From positions 64,929,984 through 64,993,983 of the forward strand of contig NC_080046.1 in assembly GCF_012489685.1 (NCBI RefSeq): a stretch of DNA of 64,000 nucleotides. Reading direction: 5' to 3'. The first letter of the stretch is position 1, and each line of letters starts with the position of its first letter. The notes under the pieces were generated by a model, which saw only the letters and a list, made by a program, of their open reading frames with translations, did not search any database and was not told the origin of the DNA. Below are positions 48,428-60,119 of the stretch, piece after piece. The position numbers and the translations under genes are program-made. The DNA is from Lotus japonicus (taxonomy: Eukaryota > Streptophyta > Magnoliopsida > Fabales > Fabaceae).

Positions 48428-50266
48428 TTAATCTTCAAGTTCTATCTTGACGCCTCTGATTTTGACCAGCCCATTCCCAAACCTTGGAACCAATGTCACC
48501 ACAACACTTTCATCATCTTCAGCTCCCAAATCCTCCAATAAATCTGTCAAGCCAAGTCTAAAACAAGTGTTCATCTTCATGTTCTTATGTTTATGCGAAT
48601 GAGGCACGCTCACAAAGCTTCCCGCAAACTCTGTATTCTCTGGCCTAATCACCTTGTCATCTTCATCATTGATCAAAACATCAAACTTCACTGCCGTCTT
48701 CCTATCAAACTCTATCCCTTCAATCACCAAAACCTCTTCCAAATCCTCCTTCTCCTCTTTGGTCCTTGACTTCTTGGGTCTCTTCACCACGGCACTCACA
48801 ACAGAATCCAAAACCAGAGGGAATGTTACATAACTCTTTGAAGTACTCTCAGCAGCCTGTGCTGCACCAATGCCAAAATTTAAACCCTGTGCTACTTTCT
48901 GAGTCCTTGGCCTGCGCGGTGTGGGCTTGGAATTTAGCCACGGAATATCCACATCCTGATAAACGTACCCGAGCTTTGTGGTGTCAAGGCAATCCTCGAC
49001 CTTGACACGCACAAGGTTCTTATTCTCATCGTAGAAGAGAAATCCGGATTGTAACCAATCCGGGTCAGTGAAATCCTTTCTTTTTCCACCGAGTGTTTTC
49101 CATAAAGACCACAACCTATCAATGTTTGAATGATGACAGAAGAAAATGGGGTCTCTTGCAGCCGCATAGAAAATCCCCATGTTCTCAAGGTTAGGCTGAG
49201 TATTATCTCCTGTCCATATATGAACTGGGCCATGTGGGACATTCTCCAGTGAGCCAGCACCAGGGTCAGATTCATCTCCAGCACGGTAAGGTTCTCCAAG
49301 GAAGAGTCTTGGAGTCTTTCCATTAGAGACAAGTTGCCTGTACATTATAGTGAGGTTCGTGGAAACACTTGCATTAGGATCTTCCGTGAGATTATAGTCT
49401 AAATCTATGAGTGTTGGAGGGAGATGATTGGAATTCCGGAGAGAATCATAAAGAGGTGATTTTCTGTCATTGTAAATTGAAGGTAATTGCATTCCTCCTG
49501 GAGCATCCCAATTCCAAAATGGAAGGGTGAAAGTGGGGTCATCGATCAAGCTCCCCAAGATTCTCTCGTGGAAATAGAGGTACCAACGGTGGAAGGGGAA
49601 GAAGAGCCAAGAGTTGTGGACTTGAAGGTCGAGGTCAGGGAACCCATCTTGGTGATATGCGCCGTCACAGTAAGCGCAGTGGATGTTGGCTTGTTGCATG
49701 AAGCTTCTCGGGTCATTGGAAGGAAGTGATTTCATGATCTCAATAGCTTTCTTGTATTTGGCTAGATGCTCATCACTCGCTAGATTTGCTGCTGGTCTTA
49801 CCCGCAAGGGGGTGTTACTGTTAGAGGAAGGAAGCTTGAAATCGATGATGTTTGTGGAAGATGGTGGACAACAATTAAGGTTTGAATTTGCACCATCAGG
49901 GAGGTCTTCAGGGAGGTCTGGTGGACCGCATGTTTTGAGATTTGGAGGGGACACTGGAGCAGCAATGGCGAAAAGGTTGTTACTGCTGCTAAGAGTGGCA
50001 GCACCTAGGCCAATCAGAACATCTCTTCTGTGTCCTACAATGTTGTTATGGGTTTGTTCTGTTTTGTTGGAGTTTGGTGTTGTGTTGCCCTGGTTGCCCC
50101 TGCTGCATGCTACTGTAGATACGTGGTAATGATGCCGTTTTGGTTTGCTGAGTTTCTTTTGAGAGAATAATGGATGCAGAGAAGAATGGAAAGTGTTGGA
50201 GTTGGAAGAGACATTGATGACATTAGTGGATACCGAAGACAGAAGTGAAGATGATATAGATGCCAT
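48428..50266 (-). CDS. Polyphenol oxidase copy 2, intact
   Basis: One exon, 612 residues. Layout: Ser-rich plastid transit peptide (1 to about 55), thylakoid Tat signal with GHRRDVLIGLGAA (twin Arg 80-81) and a cleavage site near residue 102 before APVSPP. The tyrosinase domain follows: CuA HCAYC (196-200, the Cys forms the thioether link with His), H217 and H226 (PFHRWYLYF); CuB HGPVHIWTG and FFCHHSNIDRLW; then DPDWLQSGFLFYDE (PPO1_DWL) and the KFDV domain near the end. The enzyme is a copper catechol oxidase of the thylakoid lumen that browns tissue after wounding. It faces PPO copy 1 tail to tail across 6.3 kb of transposon-rich DNA; the two are clearly paralogues from a local duplication. 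Confidence 0.96.
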   Translation of the reverse strand: MASISSSLLSSVSTNVINVSSNSNTFHSSLHPLFSQKKLSKPKRHHYHVSTVACSRGNQGNTTPNSNKTEQTHNNIVGHRRDVLIGLGAATLSSSNNLFAIAAPVSPPNLKTCGPPDLPEDLPDGANSNLNCCPPSSTNIIDFKLPSSNSNTPLRVRPAANLASDEHLAKYKKAIEIMKSLPSNDPRSFMQQANIHCAYCDGAYHQDGFPDLDLQVHNSWLFFPFHRWYLYFHERILGSLIDDPTFTLPFWNWDAPGGMQLPSIYNDRKSPLYDSLRNSNHLPPTLIDLDYNLTEDPNASVSTNLTIMYRQLVSNGKTPRLFLGEPYRAGDESDPGAGSLENVPHGPVHIWTGDNTQPNLENMGIFYAAARDPIFFCHHSNIDRLWSLWKTLGGKRKDFTDPDWLQSGFLFYDENKNLVRVKVEDCLDTTKLGYVYQDVDIPWLNSKPTPRRPRTQKVAQGLNFGIGAAQAAESTSKSYVTFPLVLDSVVSAVVKRPKKSRTKEEKEDLEEVLVIEGIEFDRKTAVKFDVLINDEDDKVIRPENTEFAGSFVSVPHSHKHKNMKMNTCFRLGLTDLLEDLGAEDDESVVVTLVPRFGNGLVKIRGVKIELED

Positions 50267-50310
50267 GTTTTTAGCTAGTTGCCTAACTTGTTTTAAGATT
50301 CAGACTTTTG

Positions 50311-50345
50311 GGTCCTTTTATAATGAACTCATGAGGGACTTTCTT
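50311..50345 (-). promoter_or_regulatory. Core promoter of PPO copy 2
   Basis: On the minus strand, GAAAGTCCCTCATGAG then TTCATTATAAAAGGACC; TATA box at 50323-50317, 51 bases before the ATG. Nearly the same block precedes PPO copy 1. Confidence 0.75.
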
Positions 50346-52552
50346 ACAAGTTTGCGTGTGGTTAATGATCCCTAGAACATGGAGTATTTCCAACTTGAAC
50401 TGAAACAATACATATAGAGTAATGATATGTAGACATCTCATTTTTGTCGGACATCCTTCCAACACACTTCGTTGGATTTTTAACAAGCCACTGCAAATAT
50501 TAGCGGCCTTTAAAATCTGCACTATAGTGTATGTCGGAAAGATGCATCGGCCCATAATTTGTGATACATATATCATGTAGAATTTGAAACAATTGGTAAT
50601 TAAAATTTGCAACTTTTATACATCTACACTCACTTTCTTTTTAATTTTACTTTCACTCACTTTCTCTTCCTATACCTCTATTCTTTTTCAGAAAGGTTTG
50701 TTCGCATCCAAAACACACCATAGCGACAATGAAGAGAAGAAGGAGAAACAAGAGATATAATAAATAATATAATATGAAAAAAAAAAGAGATTAAGTATAA
50801 AGATAATGTGTATGAAAATGAAATGAAAGAAAACATTACATTACAAATCATGCCTCTCACTTCTTTCTTTTGTATTTTCATCTCTCCTTAGGTGGTGTGA
50901 AATGATTTTTTCCCAAAATTTGTAGGTCAGTTTTGAATTTTACATTAAAGGCCGTATGCAATTTGTGTTCTTGACATTATGCTTTTGTAATCTTACTTAG
51001 TCATTTTTTGTGTACATGTAATCTTTTTCTTTAATTGTCTCATCCTTCACAAAGGTTTTGTTTGGCGCCTAAAGTCCAAAATGAGTAGATATGTCGTCGA
51101 GAACTCTTGTGAGACTTTAATTGCACATTGCTCATGACCGGTGGACCCCATCTCTACATATGCAATTTGTGATTGTAAAAAATTCTCACAAATTGAAATT
51201 GCACAAGTCACTGCATGTGAATTGGACCCGTTAGAAAATCTTTTGCATGCATGCATGTGCTCAATATAATGGAATATGAATGGAAGACATGCATCCGTGT
51301 GAGCGTAGAAACCTCAAATGCCTATTCCGATTCTGTCCTGTTTTGATATGTTCTTGTCAAGTTTTTGGGGACCCAGTCCCACTAGCTAGAAGGAAAAGGG
51401 TGTGAAAGAGTCTCATTGAATGATGCAGGAAAAGATGGATTCAGCAGGTTAACATTCAATTTAACATGTCTAACATTTTAGTGCCTTTTTTATTGAAATA
51501 TTATTATGCTAAACTAAGCTAATATAAAATAATAAACTCATCCCATATATCAAATTTTGATCTTAATTTAAACAATCAAAATAATTTGGAGTTGCATATA
51601 AAGTATAAACCATATATATGTATCTCTGGGATTTCAATTCAATATCAATGCCACAGGTTTAGCTGGAGTTTAATTCTAGGATTGTGAGAGCAGTTGCATG
51701 TTGATTTTGGGTTTAATTTATATGTATTGATCGTGCAAATAGTTTTATATCGACATCTAACTAATTCTTGTCATATGATGTGACAAAATAGTTAGAGTTT
51801 AAGTATTGACATTTTTGTAAAATATTTTTTATTTTAATTTATATAATGGGGTAAAATAGTGAATGCTGATTAGATGTATGTGTAAATAAATTTTGTATTA
51901 TCAATACATAATTATTAAACTCTTGATTTTCTTGAGTTACGTACGCTTCAATTGAATGCTTTTAAATTGTTGGTGGATTGTATTATGGAAATAATTAGAT
52001 GGAGTTTAAGTCTCAAGGATTGGGTGCACTGTGCATATTGATATTGCTCGAGTTATATACGCTTCAATTTGAATGCTATATCTTGGTGGTTTTTTATCTT
52101 TAATTTCTACTTTTTACTTGAGAAAGTTGTTTTTAAGAATATTTTAATTTTAATAACATTTATTTTGCTTTATAAAAAGGCATAAAAACTTATAGAATCT
52201 GGTATCGTCATACTCAATTTAACTTTATTTCATTTCTAAGTAATCCAAGCAGAATATTCCAAAATAAATAGTGCTAATTTATTTTACTCTTAAAATCTCT
52301 AAGATTATTTTATTCATATTTTGTGTACTTTTCTCAGTTCCTCTAATGACCAAACAGGTTAAATGGCGGATAAAGTTGAGATTTCAAAACAGGTAATATA
52401 GGCCAATAAGTTTAACCTTTTTTTCAAAATTTGACTAATCATGTTGTCCTATTCTATGTGATAAATTCTTTTAATTTGACGGATCAGATCTTCAGTATAA
52501 CACGTGGGGTTGACATTTGCCACATTTGATTGAAATGTGTAGCTGTTGATAG
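50346..52552. other. Intergenic, no gene seen
   Basis: AT-rich DNA upstream of PPO copy 2; a weak inverted region lies at about 51725-51920 (TATCGACATCTAA... TTAGATGTATG). No supported gene. Confidence 0.45.
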
Positions 52553-52561
52553 TTATATTTA

Positions 52562-54201
52562 GGCTTAATTCCACTTTGGGCCTCTGATGTTTTCAAAATG
52601 TGCCATTGACACCCCCCGTGTTTAAAATGTGCGGTCAGGGCCCCTAACGTTACAAAAACGTTAACTTTGGGCCCTTCCGTCCACTTCCGTTAGTTGACCA
52701 AACGGAAATGCTGACGAGGCACCCTTTAATTAATAAAAAGTTCATTTTCTAATAAAAAATACATAATAATAAAATTTGATTAATCAAAAATACAATTTAA
52801 TAAAAAATAAAAGGCTTAATTCCACTTTGAAACTTTTTCCAGAATTCATATCATAATCTTTGTCCATAACTCATCATCATCATTTTTTTCCAGCATTCAT
52901 CACATTCATCATTTCCAGAATTATTTTTTTGTTTTCCAAATCATGAAGCTTTGAAACCATCATCTCTTGAAGCTTTGAAACCACCATCTCCTGAATCCAA
53001 GCAGCGAGAGCAAGAGCGAGGGAGAAAAGGATGAAGAATATCGAGTGAGAGCAAGAGTGAGCGAGAGAAAGAGCAAGAGTTCTGCAATTTTTTGGTCAAA
53101 ATTGAACCCAGAATTCTCCCAAAATTAACCCTACCTGATTACCCCCAATTTTTCCCCCAAATTGAACCCAGAATTCTCCTTCAGGCATGAACACAAAACC
53201 CAGAAGCCATCAATAACTGCCACCGCCATGACAAATCTCTAATCAGAACCTGAACCCACATCAAAGAACACAAACCTCAAACCCAATGTAACCACCAAAT
53301 CTGCCTTACGACCCAAAAGCCATCACCTTCATCCTCAAACCAGAAAACCTCAATCAAATTAAAGCCCTAATTCCCTCAACCAAATCCCCAAATCCATGAT
53401 CAGAAAAAGATGAAGGAGGAACAACAACTCCAAACTCCAATACCATAATGAATGCCCGCTCGAGCCACTTCCTTACCGCTGCTTGTTCCACCTAGCTTGT
53501 TGTGACCACCGAGCTTCGACCATGCCGCCACGGTAGGGGTGTCGTGCCTCCACCAAAGTCGTCACTGTGGTCGTGGGCCTTCTAACCCTCAATCTCCCTT
53601 CCTCCTTCATGATCTTCTTTGCCTCTACCGCGAGTTCTAGATCCATCCCTCTGTCACCTCTGCTTCATCTCCTTGGGTGTGACAACTCGAATCTGTGTGT
53701 GTGAGAGAGGGGTTTTGGGGGATTTTCGGTAATGTTTTTTAGGGTGGGCAGAAGATTGGGTTTTGAGGAGTTGGCGGTGGTGGTGCGGAGGCGGGGGTTA
53801 GAGGAGCTGGTTGCGGTGTTGGGTGAGTGGGGTTGGCGGTGACAGTGTTGTGGGGGGTTTTTGTTGGTGATGGTGTTGTTGGGTGGGAATGGGATAAGGA
53901 GGAGGAGAAGCATTTGATATGAAATTGGGGTTAAATTAAGGTTGAAAGGGATTTAGGGTTAATTTACCAAAATTTAAAAAAAATTAATATGTTTTAATAT
54001 TTTTTTATTTGAAAAATGAATTTTTTTTATTAATTAAAGGGTCCGACGTCAGCATTTCCGTTTGGTCAACTAACGGGAGTGGACGGAAGGGCCCAAAGTT
54101 AACGTTTTTGTAACGTTAGGGGCCCTGACCGCACATTTTAAACACGGGGGGTGTCAATCACACATTTTAAAAACATCAGGGGCTCAAAGTGGAATTAAGC
54201 C
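52562..54201. mobile_element. Long-TIR Mutator-like element, copy 2
   Basis: Same family as 46307-47511: inverted arms of about 200 bases beginning GGCTTAATTCCACTTTG. Flanked by the 9-base duplication TTATATTTA (52553-52561 and 54202-54210). An extra internal terminus (GGCTTAATTCCACTTTG at 52813) points to a rearranged or nested copy. The interior is C-rich, possibly captured, with no intact gene. Confidence 0.9.
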
Positions 54202-54210
54202 TTATATTTA

Positions 54211-54835
54211 TAAGGAATTTGTGTTCTACAACTTATTGTCTATACTTTGTTAGGACTAATTTGGCAGCCAAGGTTCACACGCAAATCCAAAAACATAGCG
54301 ATGTTCTTGCTACTCTTTTGAGTCTATGGTTGTGAACTGTACTACCGGTGAGAACTTTGCATGTGTTGTGCTTAACTTTCTCTCAACATGTTATATCATA
54401 ATTAAATCTATGTTCTATCATGTGACACTGACTTATGGATGGATACATGAATACTATTTTATGGAAAACGAAAATATTATACATTGTATATTTTACATAA
54501 TTCGTAATTTGTAATATCATTTCTCAAACCTCTTGCGTGTAGAATTAGTCACACTATATAAGTGGACCTTAATTTGGTTATGAATCAAGCAACACTATTG
54601 GACTTCCTATGTTTTCTTCACTCAAATTTCTATGTTCAATACAGACCATATATGTATTAAAGAAGTTAAACCAGAAATCTTAACACATAAAAGGCGAAGG
54701 AATATATATCTTGTTAATTTTGATCCGGCCTAATTGAAGGTAGCTGTTTACATTTTGGTCAAATAAATTTAGGCATTTAGCTTGGTGGTAATTCGGGTTA
54801 GGAATAGTTCAAATCGTTCGTAGGACTCATGATTT
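54211..54835. other. Intergenic, no gene seen
   Basis: AT-rich, no supported frame. Confidence 0.5.
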
Positions 54836-54839
54836 AGTC

Positions 54840-55275
54840 TTTTTTTTATGGTAAATGCAACTTTCATTAAATAATAATAGAAAATACATCTTCTAAAAGC
54901 GTAGCTTAAATTTGGAAAGGAAAGTTATCCCACCAACATTGGTTTGGACATTCCGCTGCAATTGAAGCTAAAATATGTGCTACTTTATTAGCTTCTCTCT
55001 TGACATGATGCAATTTTAAAGAAGGAAATTGAGCGGCAAGCATCCTGCAATCCTGCACTAGTGGCTCCAACTCTGCCTGGTCGTTTCCACTGTTAAAATG
55101 ATTCACCACATTTAGTGTATCAGATTCAAAAATTACCGTATCTAGCTCCAGAAGTTGTACCCGTGATATTGCCCAACGGAATGCTGTTGCTTCTGCTATT
55201 GTCGGCCCCAAACGGTGCTCAAGAATACCTGACTCTGCATACATACAGTTGCCATCATGGTCCCGAATGAATAAG
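54840..55275 (-). pseudogene. LINE-type RNase H fragment
   Basis: On the minus strand a frame reads FIRDHDGNCMYAESG, then AEATAFRWAISRVQLLEL, VIFESDTLNVV, and VKREANKVAHILA with a stop. This is the RVT_3 RNase H domain found at the end of plant LINE polyproteins. The unit then runs into a poly-A at 54848-54841 (poly-T on plus). It lacks the reverse transcriptase, so it is a 5'-truncated, dead copy. Confidence 0.8.
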
Positions 55276-55347
55276 GTATAAGTTTTTCAAAAGTTTATTT
55301 GGTTAAAAATACTACTAGACTCATATTGTCATACATTTTGTTTTTTG

Positions 55348-55740
55348 CTTAATAGCAGTACTTTTAGTCTCTCACTAATCACGATTTGACAATTTTGGTC
55401 CCTCTTGAAATTTATTAGCCTACAACGCCCCTCACATTTACTAATTGTTGTAGTTTTGGTTTACCATTAACTTCCATCCATTTTTTTACGGTTTTTGATT
55501 AAAAAATCAATTTAAAAAACTAGAAACCATAAAATTGTTAAATAGAAAACATAAAACTGTTCTTCAAGCTTTATTTTTAATTTATTTTTTAATTAAAAAC
55601 TGTTAAATATTGGATAAAAGTTGATAAAAAACCAAAACTGCAACAATTAGTAAACATGAGGGACGTTGTAGGCTAATAAATTTCATAAGGAACCAAAACT
55701 GTCAAATCGTGATAAGTGTGGGACTAAAAATGCTATTAAG
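55348..55740. mobile_element. 393-bp element with inverted repeats of about 120 bases
   Basis: Left end CTTAATAGCAGTACTTTTAG; right end is its inverse, ...CTAAAAATGCTATTAAG. Both arms hold ATCACGATTTGAC, TTTTGGTYCC and TTTATTAGCCTACAACG words. The centre is AT-rich. No target duplication settled. Confidence 0.75.
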
Positions 55741-56734
55741 TCTTTTTTTTTCTTGAAAGGAACTCATCGTTGTAAATGTCATTTGAACATTACACCCTAG
55801 CCTCTTTAAATAAATAGACAAACTTCTTAAAATTTCTTACTTGAGTTTAAAAATTCTTTAAATTTCACATTCGTTGGGTAAAAAAATAAATACAGTATTA
55901 AAAATATAAATCCTCTTACTCTTATTTATTGGGCACATGCCATAAACTAACATTTGCTTATAAAAAATATCCCACGAAGTAAGCTAGGATTTTCGGCTTC
56001 AATTCAAAATTGATTCTAAACTAAAAATCTTATGTGAATAACACAACCAAACATCTCAAGTTTTTCTTGACTTGCACTTTTGACATTGGGATTATTATGT
56101 AATGGGAACCAAACACCCACTTACTACAAAAACGGACATTAACTTTAAAAAGGAAAAAAAAAAACAGACTTATAATTGGTGTTCAGAAAGAACCTCACCG
56201 GTCACCATGTCAAATTTTCACTTCTTAAATACTAGTATTTAGCCCGATTACCCGTGCTATGCACGGTGGATTTTAATTCGAATAACATACTAATTATTTT
56301 GATAGAATATAGATCTGTATTGATATATATGGAATACTACAATGACGTATTTACTGATTGTAATTATTTTCTATTAATGTTTTTACATATCATTTTCAGT
56401 GTGGAGATTAATTGGATAGTTTTCTAAGATCAACTGTGCGAAGATCAACTGTGCTTCACACTGTGTGTTATTTGGCACAATCTTGCATGTAAATGTGATC
56501 TCAAGTGCAATCTTTCATGTAAAACTTAAACAAAAATTCATGTCAAGTGGTATATTTAGAGAGAGAACACTCCTCTCATACTAAACATCATTTTTCATCA
56601 AAAGACTAATATATTCATGGGTGATTGGGGTCACCATGTCAAATTTTCACTTCTTAAATATATTATAGATCAAGCATGTCATCAGCTCACAAGCTTATAT
56701 CTTTACTCGCAAGAAAGCTTGTGCAAGATCATAT
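55741..56734. other. Intergenic with local direct repeats
   Basis: GGTCACCATGTCAAATTTTC...TTCTTAAATA occurs at about 56200 and 56628. ATATTCATGGGTGATTGGGG occurs at 56612 and 56731, the latter covering the stop codon of the next gene. No separate gene. Confidence 0.6.
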
Positions 56735-59700
56735 TCATGGGTGATTGGGGTCACTCTCAATTTCCTTAGCCAGTTCTCTTGTCAACTTGTCAGCACGATC
56801 ATCATGTCCACCAGCAAATGTATACACCCGAAATGCGAATTGGAAAGCCCTCCAAAGCAACTTGCCATCACATCCTTTTCTTTTCCCATCACTAGCACTG
56901 TTTGACCTTGAAACCTTTAGTGCTAACTCCATGCAATTGGAAGAAACATCCACCATTGCTTCTTTAATTTTAACAAGAATGTAGAAGTCAAATTCGATGT
57001 TGTGGCCCTTGAATTTCTTGGACTCTTCATCTTTTGTTCGCTCCAAAGTATCTAATTCTGTTTTGATCTGCATGTTAATTGCTCTTGTTGGTTAGAAATG
57101 ATTGTACATATATAAAGGAACTAGTGCATGTCTGGAAATATTTCTGCTTGATTCTAAAGTCAAAATCAATTCTAAAAACTTCTGTGAGTAGCTCACTTCT
57201 GGATGCCAAAATTGATTATAGAAAATGAGAAGCCGATCCAAACATGTTATAAGAGACTGTGGAATACCTTGTTGAAATAGCGTTCAATCTTGTCAAGGAG
57301 CTGACCCACGGGAGCCACTATGTTCCAATTTTGAAGCTCAATATGTATTGAATCCAATTTATGGTATAGTGATGCTGCCATTCTTATAGCTTCTAGCTTC
57401 TTTGAGGGGAAACCTTCAAACCGTGATAGGACCTGCATAGCAATATTAGAATTGTACATGACAATTTAATAGATGCATTAGGTGCAATTCCAATGGAAAT
57501 GAAGTTTCTAAACTCACTTGTGATTCATCTGTTAAATTCTCAAGAACGGACTCAGCATCTTTGTGGAACTTGATCAACTCTGTCATGTCCTTTGTCTTAA
57601 AATTGGTAATAGAAGATCTCAGTTCTATGATCTGTTTTGTGTACTTTTGAACATCTGCTTCTATTTGTTGAAAGTATGATGATCTAGTAAAAATTTGGGG
57701 AAACAAAAACAAAAGACATTAGGTTCAACTTAACAGTTTTAGTGCATGTTTGAAAGCTCTTCTACGATTGATTCTAAAGTCAGGATCAATTTTGAGAAGA
57801 AGTTTTCATGAGTATCTTCTCGGTTTCGGAATTGGTTATGATGAAACGAAGCTGTTCCAAATATGCTGTTAGACGAAGACTAATAAAATGTTAAGAAGCA
57901 TACCTTTTTGTCATCTCTGCTAGAGCATCAGCCATTCCTTGTTTTCCTCCAGTTTTTCCTGCACCAATTGCACTTGTTCTCCCATTGGATGATTTGCCTC
58001 TGAGGCTAGATCCTTCTACTTTCACCTTGAGAGTTCGGTACAGGTTGCCTAATTGTGTTGACCTTTTCAGTTTAGTAGTTGCTTTGGGCCGCAAGGCTCT
58101 CCCTGCTCCAAGTGGAGGTGGTGGTGGGGCAGCAGCTCCATTTCCACATAGCATCGGTGGTGGTGGTGCTGGAGCTGATCCGGGTTTCAAGGACATGGGT
58201 GGTGGAGGTGGTGGTGGTGATCCAGCTTTCAGAGGAATGAATGGTGGAGGTGGAGGTGGTACTGCAGTACTGCTTGAGCTTGGAGACAGTGTTGGCGGTG
58301 GAGGTGGTGGTGGTGGTGGTGCTGGCATTGTCACATTTGGAAGTATCATGTATGGTGTGGAAAGGGGTGGGGGTGGAGGTGGTGGCATTGGTGTTAATTG
58401 AGGAGGTGGAGATGATTGTGTAGGTGTTTGCAATGGTTTATATGTTTCTAAATGATGACTAGTTGTTTTCTTTGATTCCTCTTTTGTGTCCAAGTCAAAA
58501 ACTAGATCCTCTGATGTATCCTTTCCAGAATTTCTAGCATTGAGATCCATTTCATTGTCTATGGCTGGTTCCTTCTCTATTTTATGATCATGAGTTTCCA
58601 TGCGTGGCGGTGACATGTGGAAAGCTAAGCGCTTTAAATCAATTGGGTTGAGCTTTCCCACAGCTTGAACTCTGAGAGACCTGAGTGTTGGGGTGCAAGA
58701 AGATCTTGGACTGTGTTTCATTGTTTCTGGAAGGACAGATTTTGGTGTGATTGGAGAAGAGGGGCAAAGGAAGCTGCTATCTGTAAAGGAGGATTTTGCA
58801 AATGAGCTGAATCCTTTCTTTGGACTATCCTCTTCCATGATATCAAACTTATCATTTGCAATCTTAATCAAACAATCAAGTGTAGCCAACATAGTTTCAC
58901 CTGCAAAACAAAGTCAAGTGTTGAAAATGGAAATAATTTCTAAATTCTGATTATTTTGACAGGGAGAATAAGATCATTGATAACATACCGAGTTGTTGCA
59001 TATTGGTATTATCCTTGCATGATGGTAAGTTGTAATTGCTTCTGTCCAGACTATCATTGTTCATTATCCATGACTCTCCAAGAGACTTCAAAGCCTCACA
59101 GAAGTAGGCCAGATCCTAGTGGAAAATTTTCTACATTTAGTACTTTGGGAGACCAAGATTTCAATGGTAATCATAATTAGAAATTAGCATAGTTTTAGAT
59201 GCAACAAATTGTTGAAACCTGATCTATTGAGTTGTCAATATTTGACACTCTTTTGCTTGGTATGATCCCAGGGTAAAGCCTTTGCAGATCTTCCACAGTT
59301 GTAATAACCATCTGTGCAAAGGAGCCAAAAAGAACATCACATAAGAACATCTTTTTGTAACAACTTTTAAGTAAGGGAGACAATCATTTTTTCAAACAGA
59401 AAATAGGAATAAATAACCTGACTTAAGGAAGCAGAAGTGTGCAAAGGAGAAAGGTCCATGATGTCCCTGAAGACAAAGATCTTCTTATGGACCTCCATCA
59501 TTAAAATCAATTGATCTCCACCAACAAATGACCACTCCATTGATTCTCCTCCCTTCCAATCATCATGATGAGCCTTTGAAGCCTTTTTGGGAGTGGAAGA
59601 GCTTCTTATTGACTGCAAAACATGTGATTAAACATTGAGAAGCTTTCCAACGTATAAAATCTGAATAATATTTCAGACAGCAAAAACCAAAACCACTAAA

Positions 59701-60119
59701 GCTTGTATACTAGATACCTCTTCTAATGGTTACACATGTAAATAAAATTTTCAGCAATTTCATCTCATGAAGGTTCTGAATTAAATGCTTCAAAGAAAAA
59801 AATTGGTAAATGGAATTGAAAAGGTATAATGACATTGAAGCATGGAACATACCATTTCATGAAAAATAACAATGACAAAACACATGGGAATTGCTATGTT
59901 AAAAGTATCAAAAACTGAATATCAAGATTTTCAATTTGTTTTTAAAGGATTCAGACTGTCTTTATTTGTTCATTTTGCAATCTCAGGTCCATAAGAGATG
60001 TTGAAATGCAAAGAAAAGGTCAGAGAAACAGGAATTTTCAGAAGATTACTTACCTCACAAGTATACGACTTCCTCCTAAAGATCATTGGCTTGAAACCGC
60101 AAAATTTCAGAGTAGACAT
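56735..60119 (-). CDS. Proline-rich protein of the Arabidopsis At4g04980 type
   Basis: Eight minus-strand exons stay in phase: 60119-60054, 59612-59418, 59311-59219, 59115-58989, 58900-57904, 57683-57518, 57432-57268 and 57067-56735, giving 713 residues. N-terminus MSTLKFCGFKPMIFRRKS, then a conserved helical part (LILMMEVHKKIFVFRDIMDL; EDLQRLYPGIIP), a Ser/Pro-rich linker, a long poly-Pro region in exon 5 (runs of 5-9 Pro) and a conserved helical C-terminal region (MADALAEMTKR, then coiled-coil-like helices to the end). The overall plan resembles formin- or CHUP1-like actin-binding proteins, but no FH2 domain is seen. Function is unknown; a cytoskeletal role is inference. The introns on either side of exon 7 side carry small MITE-like repeats (57124-57247, 57742-57868). 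Confidence 0.88.
57124..57247. mobile_element. Small MITE-like repeat, copy C, in an intron
   Basis: GTGCATGTCTGGAAAT to ATCCAAACATGTTAT with CTAAAGTCAAAATCAATTC inside; intron 7 of the At4g04980-type gene. Confidence 0.55.
57742..57868. mobile_element. Small MITE-like repeat, copy D, in an intron
   Basis: GTGCATGTTTGAAAGC to TTCCAAATATGCTG with CTAAAGTCAGGATCAATTTT inside; intron 5 of the same gene. Confidence 0.55.

Noticed and set aside
57985..58401. Long plus-strand open frame rich in Gly
   Set aside because: It is the antisense of the poly-Pro coding region of the minus-strand gene.
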